From Kalaharituber pfeilii (Eukaryota > Ascomycota > Pezizomycetes > Pezizales > Pezizaceae): a stretch of DNA of 64,000 nucleotides. The notes under the pieces were generated by a model that was not told the DNA's origin, ran no database searches, and saw only the letters and a list, made by a program, of their open reading frames with translations. This document shows positions 30,990-43,914 of the stretch, in pieces; the stretch's first letter is position 1; the number at the start of each line of letters is the position of its first letter. Location: assembly GCA_015179045.1 (NCBI GenBank), contig WHUZ01000002.1, forward strand, positions 2,046,001 through 2,110,000. Direction: 5' to 3'. The translations under genes and the position numbers were made by a program.

Positions 30990-32294
30990 ATGGCGACCTC
31001 CGGGGACCCCGCCCCGATCTCCATTGCCCCTCTCCTCCGCCGCCTCTCCTCCTCACCCGACACCCTCCCCGCATCGGAAATCACCACCACCATTGACCAT
31101 ATCTTCTCCAACCGGCTTTCCCCCGTGCAGGCCTCGGCGCTCCTGACGGCGCTACACTTCACCAAACTCGATGAGAAGCCGGAAATCATTGCTGCCGCTG
31201 CCGAGTCCATGCGCAAGGCCGGCGTGGTCATCCCCGGCCTTGAAGCTCGGTTCGGTGTGCAAGGTCACGAGCGGCAAGCGCGCGGGCGGTACAAGGGGGG
31301 CTTGGTAGATATTGTGGGCACGGGGGGCGACGGGCACGATACATTCAACGTGTCGACGACCTCCGCTGTCCTCGCGGCGGCGTGCGGACTACAAGTGTGC
31401 AAGCACGGCAACAAAGCGTCCACGTCCTCTTCCGGGTCCGCGGACATTTTGACAGCGCTCGGTGCGGACCTGTGGAGCGTCACGCCGGACAAAGTCAGTG
31501 CCATGTTCACCCAGCACAAGCCCGCCGCCGAAGTCCACACGGCGGATGAGAGGAAGCAACACCAAGTGCCCGCCGGCACGTTCTGCTTCTTGCTCGCGCC
31601 GCTCTATCACCCCTCCATGCGCCACATCTCTCCCGTCCGCACTCAGCTCCCCTTCAGAACCATCTTCAACCTCCTCGGCCCCCTCGTCAACCCGATTGAC
31701 TACTCTCTACCCCCCGACTCAGGCCTCGAAACCCGCATCATTGGCGTCAACAACATGCGCTTCGGCCGCATCTTCGCTGACACCTTGATCCTCCTCGGGG
31801 TCCGCACCGGCATGGTCGTCTCGGGCGCCGAGAACCTTGACGAAATCTCCCCCGAGGGAAACACATTTATTTGGAAGCTGCGCCCGCACGCCCCGCTGAA
31901 ACCGGACCAGAAGCCCGGGGTCATAGTCGAGGAGTTCAAGGTGCATCCGACAAAGACGTTTGGGCTGCCAACGCACCCACTCTCGCGGGTGTCGGGAGGA
32001 AAGAAGCCGGAAGTCAATGCGGAGATTCTGAAGAGGATTGTGAGGGGCGAGGTGGATCCAGAGGAGGATAGTGACGAAAGGGCGATACTGGATTTTGTGA
32101 TATTGAATACGGCGGCCCTTGTAGTTGCTACCGGGGTGGTGGGGAGCGAGGAGGAGGAGGAGGAATCGGTGGACGAGGAAGGGGTAGCAATAGGAGGAAA
32201 GTGGAAGGAGGCGGTCGAGGTGGTGAAGGAGGCAATAGCGAGTGGCAGGGGATGGACCGCATGGGAGGAGTTTGTGAAATGGAGTAAAAAGTAA
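30990..32294 (+). CDS. TRP4: Anthranilate phosphoribosyltransferase
   Basis: Transfers the phosphoribosyl group of PRPP to anthranilate, the second committed step of tryptophan synthesis, in the cytosol. Intact single-exon ORF of 434 residues. The glycine-rich PRPP loop GTGGDG is at 110-115, followed by DTFNVST (117-123) and KHGNKASTSSSGSAD (138-152), all catalytic hallmarks of the family; FRTIFNLLGPLVNP and GAENLDEISPEG are also conserved. A Glu-rich insertion (SEEEEEESVDEEG) near the C-terminus is variable among fungi. The ATG was chosen for its position just before a typical variable N-terminus, and the promoter is shared with the divergent SDR gene. In contrast to its neighbours, no frame problem exists here although the gene contains G6 runs. 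Confidence 0.96.
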   Translation: MATSGDPAPISIAPLLRRLSSSPDTLPASEITTTIDHIFSNRLSPVQASALLTALHFTKLDEKPEIIAAAAESMRKAGVVIPGLEARFGVQGHERQARGRYKGGLVDIVGTGGDGHDTFNVSTTSAVLAAACGLQVCKHGNKASTSSSGSADILTALGADLWSVTPDKVSAMFTQHKPAAEVHTADERKQHQVPAGTFCFLLAPLYHPSMRHISPVRTQLPFRTIFNLLGPLVNPIDYSLPPDSGLETRIIGVNNMRFGRIFADTLILLGVRTGMVVSGAENLDEISPEGNTFIWKLRPHAPLKPDQKPGVIVEEFKVHPTKTFGLPTHPLSRVSGGKKPEVNAEILKRIVRGEVDPEEDSDERAILDFVILNTAALVVATGVVGSEEEEEESVDEEGVAIGGKWKEAVEVVKEAIASGRGWTAWEEFVKWSKK

Positions 32295-32755
32295 GCTTGA
32301 TAGTTGCATTGGGTAGTGAAATGGAAGGGAGGTGTACTTATCTGAGATTTGGGCAAATATCGCTAAAGATTCAGGGTAGCTGGGCTGCCGCCGGTGTTGG
32401 AGGGAATAATTGTATGAGATGATAAAGCACTTTACATACGGTTGTTTACACTGGGGATAAGAGTATCATTTTGTGTGCGTGAATCCTGTTTTGGGTACGC
32501 ATCTATTTCAGCGTTTCAGCAACGCCTATCAATGGTCATATAGTCGATGCAATAATCTTATATCGAGAGTATATCGTATTACCGAAAAAGTGAAACAAGA
32601 ATCTAGTTAAATCCTTGGACCTTTATCCATCAATTTTACAATACACTACAGAGTAAAAATTCTATATCATTTCGATCTGGAGAAATAGCTCTCAGAAAAA
32701 TTCTCTCAACTTAACCTCAAATGCATTACAACGTTCCCCGCCTACCAACGCACCC
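32295..32755. other. Convergent intergenic region between TRP4 and GSH2
   Basis: 3' flanks of two convergent genes. AT-rich; nothing else recognised. Confidence 0.4.
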
Positions 32756-34611
32756 TCAGTCAACCAACACCACACCATCCACATACCCAAACCCGGCTGC
32801 CACCCCCCCCTCCTCACTCTCCTTGCCTTTCGTCCTTAACAGCCACCCCGCCTCCCTATTCACCGTAATTCCCCCCTTCAGATCCCATAAGCACACCCCA
32901 TACACCCCCAACTCCCCAATCACCTCTCCCCTCTTTAATCCCGCTCCCGCCCTCACCATCAAATTCTCAGTCCCACCCGGAGGAACAATCTTCTCCATCA
33001 ATATATACCCGCTCCAATGCGTTTCTGGTATACTTCTTAGAAACTCAGTGATCTTCGACCCGTAGATATTGTTCCCGCCGCCCTCGCGTTGGGGCTTGAG
33101 AACGTAGTTTTCTGCGGTGGTGGGGTTGAGAGCGAGGGAGCGGGCGTGCTGGCCGAGCCGAGTACTGTCAAGTGGATAAATGGGGGCGAAGGTGGATTTG
33201 AGGCGTGGGATAGACACTTTGGGGGCGAAATTGTTGAGGATGTCGGCGGGGTTATTGTCGTTGGTGGCAGAGGAAGAGGGGGAAATGGGCTGGGCGAGGA
33301 CTTGCTGGATTTTTTTCGACCCGGCGAGTTGGGTAAGGATGGTGGGGCATTTGATGGCGCGCGAGCGTTCGAGATGAGCGCGGGAGGACCAGTCGGTAGG
33401 CGTAGTGTAGTCCCCTGGTCCGTAGCCGGCACGGAAGTAGACAGTCGAGATTTCGATAGGGTCTGAGGAGACCGGGAGATGCGGGGGGCGGTAGAGGAGA
33501 GCTTTGGTGGTGGGATCAAGGGTGGTGAGGTGGGGGACCTCGAAGAAGGTGATGCGGTGGGTTGTTATGTCATGGCTAGAGGAGGCATTGATGTAAGCTT
33601 TCCGAAGAACGGAAATGGAGCACGTTTATGGTATATACCGTTCGAGAAGAGAGTACTCTAGCAATCGCTGGTCAAATGCATTACGCTCATCCCCTTGTAC
33701 GAGGAAGAGGATGGCCGTGGTCTTGGAAACAACACCAGGTCCATAGGCTTTGTGCGCTTCGGCAAGACCGTCCGCAAGATCGGTCATAGCAGGGTTATCT
33801 GGCAGCGATGAGGGCGTAATGATAGGAGAATCAGGGTAGGCTCCTATTCGGAGTAGATGCCTTTTCGAAGTCCCCTAGTATCAGCAGTCCGCATCTACCA
33901 ATACATTCTCTGAAGGTGAAAAGACCAAAGACCCACTTATGCAACTGCGACACCCTCGTCGCCAGCCCCCCAAACGACGATGAAATTGTATTGAACTCCA
34001 CCTGGTGCACAGCTAGCTCTGCATTCGAACCCTTCGGGTTCTTGTGGATCATATAATCTGAGCGGAATAGGCCAAGTGAGAGATGCTATAGCAAAACCGC
34101 CCCATAGAACGTTAGCCCATGAGTAATCCAGCAATTCATGTAGGAAAGCTATTTATCCCCAACCTGCACGAACCCTTCTGCCTTGACTTCTTTATACACC
34201 TTCCACAGCTGCGCAATAAAGTCGTCCACGCTCGCAATTCTATAGGCCACCTGATCAGCTCCCTACGGCACACATCTCCCCTACTCCAATCGAACCTGAG
34301 GTATCAACTCACTCTTCAATTATGCCTCCCAGCCACTCCTCTCCTTGCTCAGACGCAATCTTCGCATACAATTCATTGTACACCGTCTGTATCTCCCTCG
34401 CCTCCTTGAACAGTTTCCTTGGAAACGGCGACGGAAACAAGGCCACTGGTGCATGCACCGCTATCGCATTGCCGGGGTTCTCGGGTATGAGCGATGGCTG
34501 TGGACGGACGGCAAGGCCATGTGCTAGAGACCAGTCGGCGAAGGACGTGAGGAGGAAATGCAGTTGGTCTGGGGTAAGGTTGGGCGGGTATTGGGTTTGC
34601 GCCATTGTCAT
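32756..34611 (-). CDS. GSH2: Glutathione synthetase
   Basis: ATP-dependent ligation of gamma-glutamylcysteine and glycine, the final step of glutathione synthesis. Five exons: 34611-34313, 34239-34164, 34085-33926, 33843-33639 and 33575-32756; total 519 residues, close to fungal Gsh2. Family signatures: NAELAVHQVEFNTISSSFGG in exon 3 (substrate binding), GDERNAFDQRLLEYSLLE in exon 4, VYFRAGYGPGDY and SRAIKCPTILTQLAGSKKIQ in exon 5, VLKPQREGGGNNIYG (the glycine-rich ATP-binding triad), ILMEKIVPP, and the C-terminal LLRTKGKESEEGGVAAGFG. All junctions keep frame; the exon 3 donor is a weak GTCTTT, so that boundary is the least sure. An alternative start is the second ATG at 34605. Confidence 0.95.
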
Positions 34612-35183
34612 GATCGCTGGGATGAGTTCAGATTAGACGAATGTGACGAGTTGAATTGAGATGAGATGAGGATGGAACGGATCTACAGTAAGCTATCAGG
34701 AGTTAAAATTCCTTGGGGCTGTCGCGGTGACGCGGGCGTTGGTGTTGGCTGCGGCGACTTATGTGGTACTTCGAGTATGGAGGGGCATGCGGAGGCCGGG
34801 CCCTTGCAGCTTGCGGCATGCGTCTCGTCGGGATCTAGATGCACCCGAACTGACAAATCCGGGGGGGATTTGTCATCGGGGGGCAGGCTGCACATGAGAT
34901 GACATGGACATGGCCGGGTTGGAGTGCATGATGCAATTCTGCGTGCGTGGGCGCCAGGGTCATGAAATCTTCACGCAGCAGGGTTGTTGTTGTTGTTGTT
35001 GTTGCTGTTGCTGTTGCTGTTTGGTACTATCATACACCATCTCAATATCTATGCAGCGGCTAAGAATGTCATGCCCCAGTCTCCAAGATCCCCAGCATCC
35101 AAAAACGCCAAGCAGAAAAACAATCCAAGTGGTACAGCGCCTAGACAAGTACCGGAGAAGAAGCAGGAACTTTTTGAAAATAT
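34612..35183. other. Intergenic region with TTG/CTG triplet microsatellite
   Basis: Lies between GSH2 and PSO2, both on the minus strand. A TTG/CTG triplet repeat (about 13 units) occupies about 34983-35023. No gene is recognised. Confidence 0.5.
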
Positions 35184-38140
35184 CTACCCGCCCCGCGAGC
35201 TAACTCCCTCCTCCTTCCCCTGCCACTCCCCTTCTTCCCATTCCCACCCCTTTTCCCCTACAACTCCAACCCCGCCCCCATTCCTCCGCTTCCCCCCCAC
35301 CCCTTTCCACCTATCAAACCAACTCCCCATCAGCCTCCTCGCCCCTTCCCTTCCCACATTCACCGTCGGCACCACCCTCCTCACATTCACCCCACACACA
35401 AACATGCCCAGCTCTCTAAAGCTGCTATGCTCACTGTATGGCACCGCAAAGCACGCCGCAGTCTCATTACTCCCTCTGGCAGCCACCAGCTCCGCTGGTG
35501 TATATCTCTGCTCCGGCGGCGGTACCCATGTCAATCCCCCGCCAGCTTTTCCGGCGCCTAGGCCGATGGTGCCGCTGGGGTTCACGGTAGCGCCAGTCAG
35601 TGACTTGGGAGGCTTGTAGGACCATCCTGTCGGTCGGAGCCCTACTATACGTGTAAAGCGGCCCCTCGTCCATTTCTCGAGATATGCGGCGCACGTCGGC
35701 GGCGTGATGTCCATGAGCGGGACCATGTGCACTTGCGCGTCCAAAGGATCTGGAGTCAGCAGCTTTGTGAGCACCGGGTCCTCAAGACATTTTGCCAGCA
35801 GCGCAAGTTTGTACCCAGGCACATAGATCCTGGAGCCAAGCGCTTGCGCAATAGCGATACAAATACGCTCTTTCCCAATTGCGTACGTTCCAACAATGAC
35901 AAGCAACGAGCCCTTAGGGAATGAAATGTTCCCAGCAAGACTAGACGTGGTATTCATATGTGTAGGCTTCTTGGGCGTTACCGTTATCATCTTTGCGATA
36001 CCGCTACTAGGGCTAGGTCTCTTGCCGCGCATACACCAAGCAGGATCCCCGCTGTCGATCCCAACACACATCTCTACGCATAAACGGATGACGTCCCGCT
36101 GTGGTGGAAAAGTGTATTTAGGATTCAGGTACGTCGTGTCAAGGTACAGGGTATCCAGCCATTGCTCCTTTGTCCGTAGCTGCTTCGTTGCAGGGTCGTG
36201 GTACTCGACCGTTGGCGCAATGAGCCTGTGCCGTAGCATCCACGGCGCGGCGCGGAAGTCTCCTGTGTGTAGCACCCGCTCAACGACCCTTGGTCCTCCG
36301 TCGCCACCCTTCCCATTAGCACCTACAGGCGCAGCCCCCTTCTTACGTTCAAATAAGAAGATAGCAGAGCCAGGACAATGGTTTGCCGGGATAGCAGTGA
36401 CCCAGACCGTTTCTCCCCCACTTCCGAACTGACCATCCCCCGCGTCCCCGTCCACATAGGTCTCTTGCTCCCACGGCAGCTCCCTAACCCATCTTCCATC
36501 CACCCCCAACTTCTCCCTCACCAAGTTTGCTGTTATCTTGGTACACCAAATAAGCCCATGGGACCAGCTCGACGTCAGCCCACCATAATGGTCAGAGTGA
36601 AAATGCGAGAGGAAGTATGCTCGGACGCCAGGAATACTGCCATAGTGGAAGGCATCCATGGCGACAGTGATAGGTGCGGTAAATAGGATCTTGTAAAATG
36701 GACAAGGGCGTTTCTCAGTGCGACTTCGAGTACGTGTAACTTCAGAGACTGCGGCAGCAGCCCACGCAGTTGCTTCCGACAGCTTGGACACCATGTGAGA
36801 GAATGCGGAGGGTTTGGCTGGATTTGCACTGGAGTTGGTGGAAATGAGGTGGGAGGATACAGTTTTACAGATAATGGAAGGGGCAGGAGAAGGGGGAAGG
36901 TCTGCATCTGTGATCCCATCGTCAAGACAAGAATTGACATGTCGTGTGGCTTCCTATTTTCAGAAATGCGCCGTCGCAAAAAGCAATTAGCCGAAGCCAA
37001 ATACGTACCCGAAACAAATATTCAAGACAAAAATCTCATGATGCTAGAATTTAACCCTCGCACCTCTTGTAGAAAATAACAAACAGAATGAAGCAAGATT
37101 CTCGACTATATCGGCAACTGATGATGGGGACCACGTCGACATTGAGCACAACTCACATCTTCCTTCATTCCGTTAAAACTGTTTCCGCATATTGGACAAT
37201 GAGTGACCTCTGTATCAGCATCATCAGCAGCCACTCTGGTGATCCCATCCTGTTCCAGTAGCATTTCCAGAAATCGTTTCTCCTCGCGATCTTCCCAATT
37301 ATCGCCGCTGCTACCTTCCCCGTCCTCATCCTCATCCTCATCAAAACAGCCATTGGTATGATCACTAGCATCGAGCATCTGAGCATCAAGAAAGTGGCCA
37401 TTTCCTTTCCCTAAAGCGCAAGCATCCTCGCCTGCGGGCCCCTTTCCCTTTCCGTCTAACATAATATCATTTTCATGCTGTGATATTCCTCTTCCTTCGC
37501 TCTTAACTTCGTCCTCTTCACTCTCCTCATCCTCTTCCAGTGCGAATGGGATCTTGCGCTTTAATGACTCACGTTGTGTAAGCGTAGGCGGTGGTGGGGG
37601 CGGGGTGCATTCTCTCCTTATCGGGGTCTTCGGCGACGATGGTTGCTTCCTAATTCCATTAACGCTGTTGCCTCCCTTTTTGCCTCCGCTGTCCGCATCA
37701 TCTTCCTCGTCTTCCTCCATCATGAATGGCCCCTTCGCAGCTCGCTTACTCTTCCTCGGAGCCTCGCGATCGGGTAGTGGCGATACCGACTTCCTTTTCC
37801 TCGAGCCATGTTCCACTGCTGACTCATCTTCATTCTCCCCGAATAAGTCCTCAAAATGACCCAATGTATCGCCATTAATGTCTCCATTCATCTCTTCATA
37901 TACTTCCTCATCATACTCCCCCTCCATAAATAGCCCACCCCCTGCATCCCGATTCCTCGGCACCTTCTGAAAAAAGTTGAGTATTGATGCATTCGGCTTC
38001 CGACGAGGGCGCCTTGTGAAGCTGGAACCACCTCCGACGGGCCGCAGTTTCGATGTAGATGGAGATGTAGTTTTGGGAGAGGACGTGGAGGGCTGTGTCG
38101 GAAATGAAAGAAGTCCTTGGCGAGGTTTCCGGGGCGGCAT
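35184..38140 (-). CDS. PSO2: DNA interstrand cross-link repair nuclease Pso2/Snm1
   Basis: Nuclear 5'-exonuclease of the metallo-beta-lactamase/beta-CASP family that acts in interstrand cross-link repair. Exon 1 38140-37157, intron 37156-36954 (GTGAGT...ATAG), exon 2 36953-35184; 917 residues. The N-terminal 300 residues are disordered and acidic, with basic clusters (RKRK, RKSKR). A UBZ4-type zinc finger spans the intron: Cys315, Cys318 (HCPICGNSFNG) then His333 and Cys337 (ATRHVNSCLDDG). The nuclease core has the HxHxDH motif SHFHSDHYGGL (about 445-450), IPANHCPGSAIFLFERK and HTGDFRAAPWM. The DRMBL part includes GTYAIGKERICIAIAQALG and ends with FAVPYSEHSSFREL. The C-terminus is a Gly/Glu-rich tail. 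Exon 1 starts at MPPRKPRQGLLSF; an upstream in-frame extension was rejected. Intact. Confidence 0.95.
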
Positions 38141-40008
38141 CGCCGGGTTTAATTCCCGTCTGGTATATGTAAGAAGCAACAGAGGAGGGAAACCTAACCA
38201 AGGAGTGGAGGGAACGTGGGTACACTCAAGTACGCAGCACGTCCACTGTCATTCGTTGTCCTGGAGTTGAACTTGTTTGATTGCAGGGCTGACCTATGAA
38301 GTTGCGGCTCAAGCTGTGACACTGCGTGAGTACGCAGGTGGGGGGCTCCGCGACAAGGCCTGTGAGCTGTGAGGAGAGATGTGTGTGTCGACGCGAACGC
38401 GTAGAGTGGATTGCTGACTCAGCTTCAGAGCGTGCATCAGATTAGATATGTAGCAGCCGATCCTGCCCAATTATGCATACTAATAACGCAGCTGAGATGC
38501 ATGCATGGGCCCTGAAGATCCTCAATGATATCATAGGCTGGATGCTTCGGCATAAACAAGCGACGGTGCCACCCTTTAATGCCACACAGCCAGAAACATT
38601 TTGAATCAATCTCAGCTCGAGTATGATAGTGTCATCTAACCTAGCGCAGCCTTGTGGCCACACCCGATCGGTCTACTAATTATATACCTGCACTATGGAA
38701 CTCTGCCAATACATACCTATGGGAGTGCTCATTTCGCCACGTGCAGAAGCCCATCTTCACTCCCATATCATAAGTATCGACAATCAGCGGAGCTCGCCAA
38801 TCACAGCAGCAAGGCCCCCGGTCCAGTTTTATGTGGGCATGCGCGACAGGCCGTATGCGGCCCTCGTTCATCTCACCTTCCGCTTCTGCGTCCCTGTCCC
38901 ACAGCTGCTTTGTGATACACTCTTACCTCATTGAAGCTGAAGCAGTCAGCGCTCGCCTTCTCGATTTCGTTTCTCAAGGCAGCATGTTGCACTAGATACC
39001 GTAAGGTAGTCAATCGACTCTGCAATGCCAGTGATGAATACCTTGAAGCCGGTCCATCCCCGCCCCCCACCCTAATTTAACCACTACAAATGTAGGTTAC
39101 ACCAAGCTGGATTCAGCAGGTGGTCAGCGTGGGCTTGATTCTTAAGATGATTGGATAACCAGAACGGATGAATGTAAGTGGCTTTGGAACTTGATAGGGA
39201 AAAACATGAACTGAATTTCCTCATACTAGTTTGTATCGCCAGCAAATAGCTGGTGAAGAAGTTGCCTCTAGAAAATTGGGATAGCACGTTTTACGTGTGT
39301 TTTTTGCAGTTCCATTTCTGTTAATATCGTCAGATTAAGGATGTGCAGTGTTGCTTATATCACAGCAAATGATTCGCATTGCGTCGCATCTGGCCGAGAC
39401 CGCACTTACAAGTGCGTACACTCAATGGTTTCCCAGAATACCAAAGTTAAACATCCTCGGAGAGAGCGAGGATGGGTTGCGCAAACGAGTTCGACCCCCG
39501 GGGGGCAGGGGTTGATTGCATATCATTGGCTCCTCTATCTACTGGACAGTAGCTGCAATAATAACGTCGAGCGTTGCCTGATCTGCTGCTCCGGCAAACG
39601 CTTGATCACCTTTGGCGGAAGGAGACAGATGCATTCCAGCCCCCCAGCATTGGAAGATCTGTGGTTAAGTTTTCCCCTTTCCCGGGTTGAACGGATACTG
39701 GTAACATGCTGATGGTCCACACCCGCCCCCACTCCCTCCATTGTTCCCCCCCACCATGTCAACCCTCCGTGGTTGATAGCATGTGGTCTGGCAGGATGGC
39801 ATGACAGCATTGGGTTTCCAGTTCTGCATCCCCGCGCTTGGTTACTCCCTATCTGTGATCGTGGTAATCCAGCCCCAACGGTTCTATAAGTATGTGAATA
39901 CTACCCTCCCAAACACCGCATCGGATTTCCCACCCCAGCTGGCGAGCCAACATTGCGTATCCCTCTTCGAAGCTCATTCTCCCTTATCACTGTTCCTTTC
40001 TTCCAACG
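38141..40008. other. Divergent intergenic region between PSO2 and the secreted nuclease gene
   Basis: 1.9 kb without a supported gene. Several short ORFs exist on both strands but none resembles a family or has codon structure like its neighbours. No repeat was noticed apart from short G/C runs near 39070 and 39490. Confidence 0.4.
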
Positions 40009-41969
40009 ATGCGCTCTCCAGTCAAACTCACCGTCAATGCAGTGTTCAATGCGCTCCTTCTTGTTTCCTCGCCTTTGGCAAATGCTATCACCATTCCCGA
40101 GATACAAGGAACAGGCTTCAGCTCAGAATATGTTAACCAACAGGTGGCAAACGTAACTGGTATTGTCACTGCTATTGGCCCGCAAGGTTTTTGGCTGCGC
40201 TCTACTACTCCCGACGATGATATCCGCACATCAGATAGCATCTATGTGTACACCAGTGCCTCCAGCACCTCTATCCGACGGAATGTGACCATTGGAGAGA
40301 CCATCACAATCGATGGAAAGGTCGAAGAATATCGCTCCTCTAAAGATTATCTTTTCCTCACTGAGATCACCGGCCCGAAGAACCTCCGCAAGCACACAGA
40401 TGTGCCAATTGTCATGCCCACGCCAGTGCAATTAGGCAAGGACAGGGCACCACCAACTGAGCTTTATTCTTCACTAGATACTAATGGAGATATCTTTGCC
40501 ATACCCAATAACCAGACCTTGCTTGAGGGCAGTGGAGTAAAGCTTCAGCCGGAAACTTATGGTTTAGACTTCTGGGAGAGTTTGGAAGGAGAGCTGGTAG
40601 TCGTGAAGCGACCAGTTGCGCTGAACAAGCCCAACAACTTTGGGGATATCTGGGTGCGAGGTGGCGATTGGAAAGTGACAGGCCAAAACCGTCGAGGAGG
40701 ATTGACAATCGTCGCTGGTATGTTTCTGATGCAGTGTATAAACCCCCATACCATGGACTAGAGCTAACCAAAGCTGTAGGGTCATCTGGAAATGGTGCCG
40801 ATGCCAACCCAGAAGCTATCATTGTTGGGGGACCCCTAGATGGCACTTCAAACGAACCCAACACACGCCTTGGTGACTACCTCGAGGACATCACAGGTGT
40901 CGTAACATATGCCTTTGGATTCTACCGCATCCTTCCGTTGACAGCTCTCAAAATCCGCAAACCTGTCACTCCTGCTGCTCCACCCCCCACTCAACTTGTA
41001 TCCAACTCCGAATGTTACCTGACCTTCGGCTCCTACAACGTCGAGAACCTCAGTCCCTCCTCCGACCACTTGGGCGCCGTGGCAGACCACATGGTCAATT
41101 ATCTCAAGACCCCCGACCTGATCTTTGTCCAGGAAGTTCAGGATAACGACGGTCCGAGAAATTCCGGTACCGTGTCCGCAAATTCCACGCTTGCGACTCT
41201 ATCTGACGCCATTTTCAAACTCTCCGGAATTCAATATTCATATATCGATATCTCGCCCGTAAATAACCAGGACGGCGGCCAACCAGGTGGTAACATCCGT
41301 GTAGCTTACCTCTATAATCCTAAGACCCTAGCTCTTGCCTCTGCCCCCGGAACTGGACCCGGAGACTCCACAACCGCTGTTTCCGTGCTCCCAGACGGCC
41401 ACCTCTCCCACAATCCTGGGCGTATCGCACCTACAGACCCTGCGTGGACCGCCTCCCGCAAGCCCCTCGTTGCTACTTTCCGTGCCGCGAAACCACCAAA
41501 GCGAACTCCTAACCCACCCCTCATTTACGCCATCAATGTCCACTTCGGCTCTAAAGGTGGTTCCTCCTCTACTCACGGGTCCCCGCGCCCTCCCGTCAAC
41601 GGAGGAGTCCATGACCGCCTCGCCCAAGCCACCCTCGTGTCCGATTTCATTGAAAACCAAATCCTTGCTACCAACCCAGACGCATATGTTATCGCGTCCG
41701 GTGACTTTAACGAGTTCTCTTATGTTGCCCCAATGAAGGTGTTCAACGGCGTCATGCACGACCTAGACGAAGTCGTTGGCATCAAAGCTGCGGAACGATA
41801 CAGTTATCTGTTTGATGGAAACAGTCAGCAGTTGGATCATATGCTGATCAGCAGTGCACTCACAGAGAGGGCAAGATTTGAGCATATCCATGTCAACACC
41901 TGGGCTACCAAGGTGGACATGGTTTCGGATCATGACCCCGCGGTTGCGAAGCTTGCGGTATGCCATTAA
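40009..41969 (+). CDS. Secreted endonuclease/exonuclease/phosphatase-family protein
   Basis: Probable extracellular nuclease or phosphodiesterase. Exons 40009-40717 and 40780-41969, intron 40718-40779 (GTATGT...TGTAG), 632 residues. The first ~25 residues form a signal peptide (basic start MRSPVKL, hydrophobic NALLLVSSPLANA). Residues 30-330 look like the OB-fold-rich N-terminal part found in ExeM-like nucleases (ATGIVTA-type TGIVTAIGPQGFWLRS, TIDGKVEEYR). The C-terminal EEP domain has GSYNVENLSP, FVQEVQDNDG (catalytic Glu), IASGDFNEFSY (Asp/Asn pair), QLDHMLIS and VSDHDPAVA (final Asp-His). It lacks a GPI or transmembrane C-terminus. Isolated, with large intergenic regions on both sides. DNase versus other phosphoesterase activity cannot be decided from sequence alone. 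Confidence 0.9.
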
Positions 41970-43914
41970 CCAACAAATGCTGCCTAAGAATTGGGGATAT
42001 ATATGTAGCATATTGTTTGTATGATAATGATGGTAATGTTTGAGTACTCTAATGTTTATGTAGATAACCCATGATGTAACAGGCTATCATGGTGTGTATT
42101 GTATAGAAATAGGATATCTGACTTGATTCGCTTTCAGACTTAAGAGGATTATCACGCTAGTGAATGTATCTCGAACTGTTTGAGTGTTTGTAAAGGGTCA
42201 ATTCTTGCACTTGAGGAAAAACAGTTAAATTTTTCTAAGTATAGATACTACATATAAGAAGCTTATCTTCTAACTCAGCTTTACTTTGGGGGCGTTTGCA
42301 AACTTACGACCAATAGTTGGGATCCCTTCCCACCCGATTAGATTGGCCATTTGTCGATGCTCTTATAAAGCGGAGGATATCTCGCATCGAGTATTCCATG
42401 AACTCATGAAATTACTTCAACCATTGCTCGCTTATCGAGAGTGTGATCCAATGGCCATATCTGGTGACACAACCATCACATTTTTGCAGGCTTTAGATGC
42501 GGTTGCGGTGATGAATACTTGCGTGATGTTGCTAGCATACCACTGCTCAATCGGCTGCTGTCAGTCGTCAATTAATGCAAGCCTAATGCGAAGAAGAGGG
42601 AGCGAGGAAGAGCTGCATGTGGTCCAACGTACGCGTGGGCATTGAGAATGCTGGCATCATTGATTCCGCATTGCTAATTACGGTAACGGAAGAATCCGGC
42701 ATCGAGCCAAAGAGATAGCTTTTGCTTGAAGTACATGCGGGCCGTGGAGTATACTGGGACCATATGCTTCCTGCGAAAGAGCAGGCTGCTGCTGAAGGTG
42801 GACAGGCGTTGCTTAGGATCTAATCGATCCCTACGTTAGGTAAGTACGCCAGCCAGCGCTAAGCATCTTGCGGGCGGTTTTACCCGTTGAAGTTGTGTTT
42901 CAATGGTACTGTCAGCTGTTGGTGACTGGTAAGGCTGCGATGCATAGTGATGATCAACCGGGATCAACCGGCACCAAGGCAATGGATTGGAGCACAGGTT
43001 CGGCACGGATGTGTATCACAAATTAAAACAAAAATAAATAAATAAATAAAATAAAATAAAGTAAATGCAGATGGCCTGGTCATAGCACACGAGGCACCGG
43101 ACCGGAAGTTGCGTGGGGGCCCCGAAGGCAAGAAGGCACGAGCTTGTAGATATGTAGCCATATGTAGGCCCACAGCATAGAAGTGCGATAGACAACAGGC
43201 AAGCCATAAGAGGGTCAGCAGAACGGCTCTTCAGCAGGTCAAGCACCTAGGTGGTGTTGTCCTAAGTTACGTACTGCATCATGGTAGAAGCTGTTGTACC
43301 GATTGGAGTAATCCTGGCACCGCATGTGGATGGATTATGGAACCGGCGGATAGTTGAGCGGGTGAAATGGCGGTACCGGCAGATATGCATAGTCTGTGTT
43401 ATTTGTATCCCTGTGCATATCCCTATTATTGTCGGAAAATTGTCGGGCCGCAGCGAAGGCGGCGGGTCATGTAGGTAGGTATTTATTATAAATTGAATCG
43501 TTCGTTTTTTCCTCCGCTCAAAAGCGTGAACTTTCAGAAGCCGTCACAGGTGCTACATAGTCTCATACTAGGTGCTATGTGTCTCTCTTGTGGTCTGTGC
43601 CAAGGCTGACGCTTCATGAGAAAGCAAAAAGTTCTGGGGAATAGACTATGTATGTATTCTGAGCCCACTACTCTGATCACACAATGTACTTTTAATGTCC
43701 ACTTCAACAGCTGTACTCCACCTAAGCCTCTACAAGCTTATTGCACCTTGATACTAACGGCTACGTAACGGACAAGGCAGTGAAGAACAGGAGACAAGGT
43801 ATCTTAAAGGTCCACAATGTCAAAACGAAACTTGAAGGAAGAAAAGATTCAGCCTGAGATGAAAGGAGTCTCAAAGTGTTACGGGGTGCAATAACTGGCT
43901 AATAACCCGTTGCA

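Noticed and set aside
31700..32356. 218-codon minus-strand ORF
   Set aside because: Antisense shadow of TRP4, low-complexity Ser/Pro translation of a GC-rich gene, no family features.
33037..33519. 160-codon minus-strand ORF
   Set aside because: Alternative-frame shadow of GSH2 exon 5 rich in Pro/Ser.
34164..34312. Frameshift in GSH2 between exon 1 and exon 2
   Set aside because: Choosing the acceptor at 34240 (CTATAG) instead of an earlier AG keeps the frame and the conserved protein, so no frameshift is needed.
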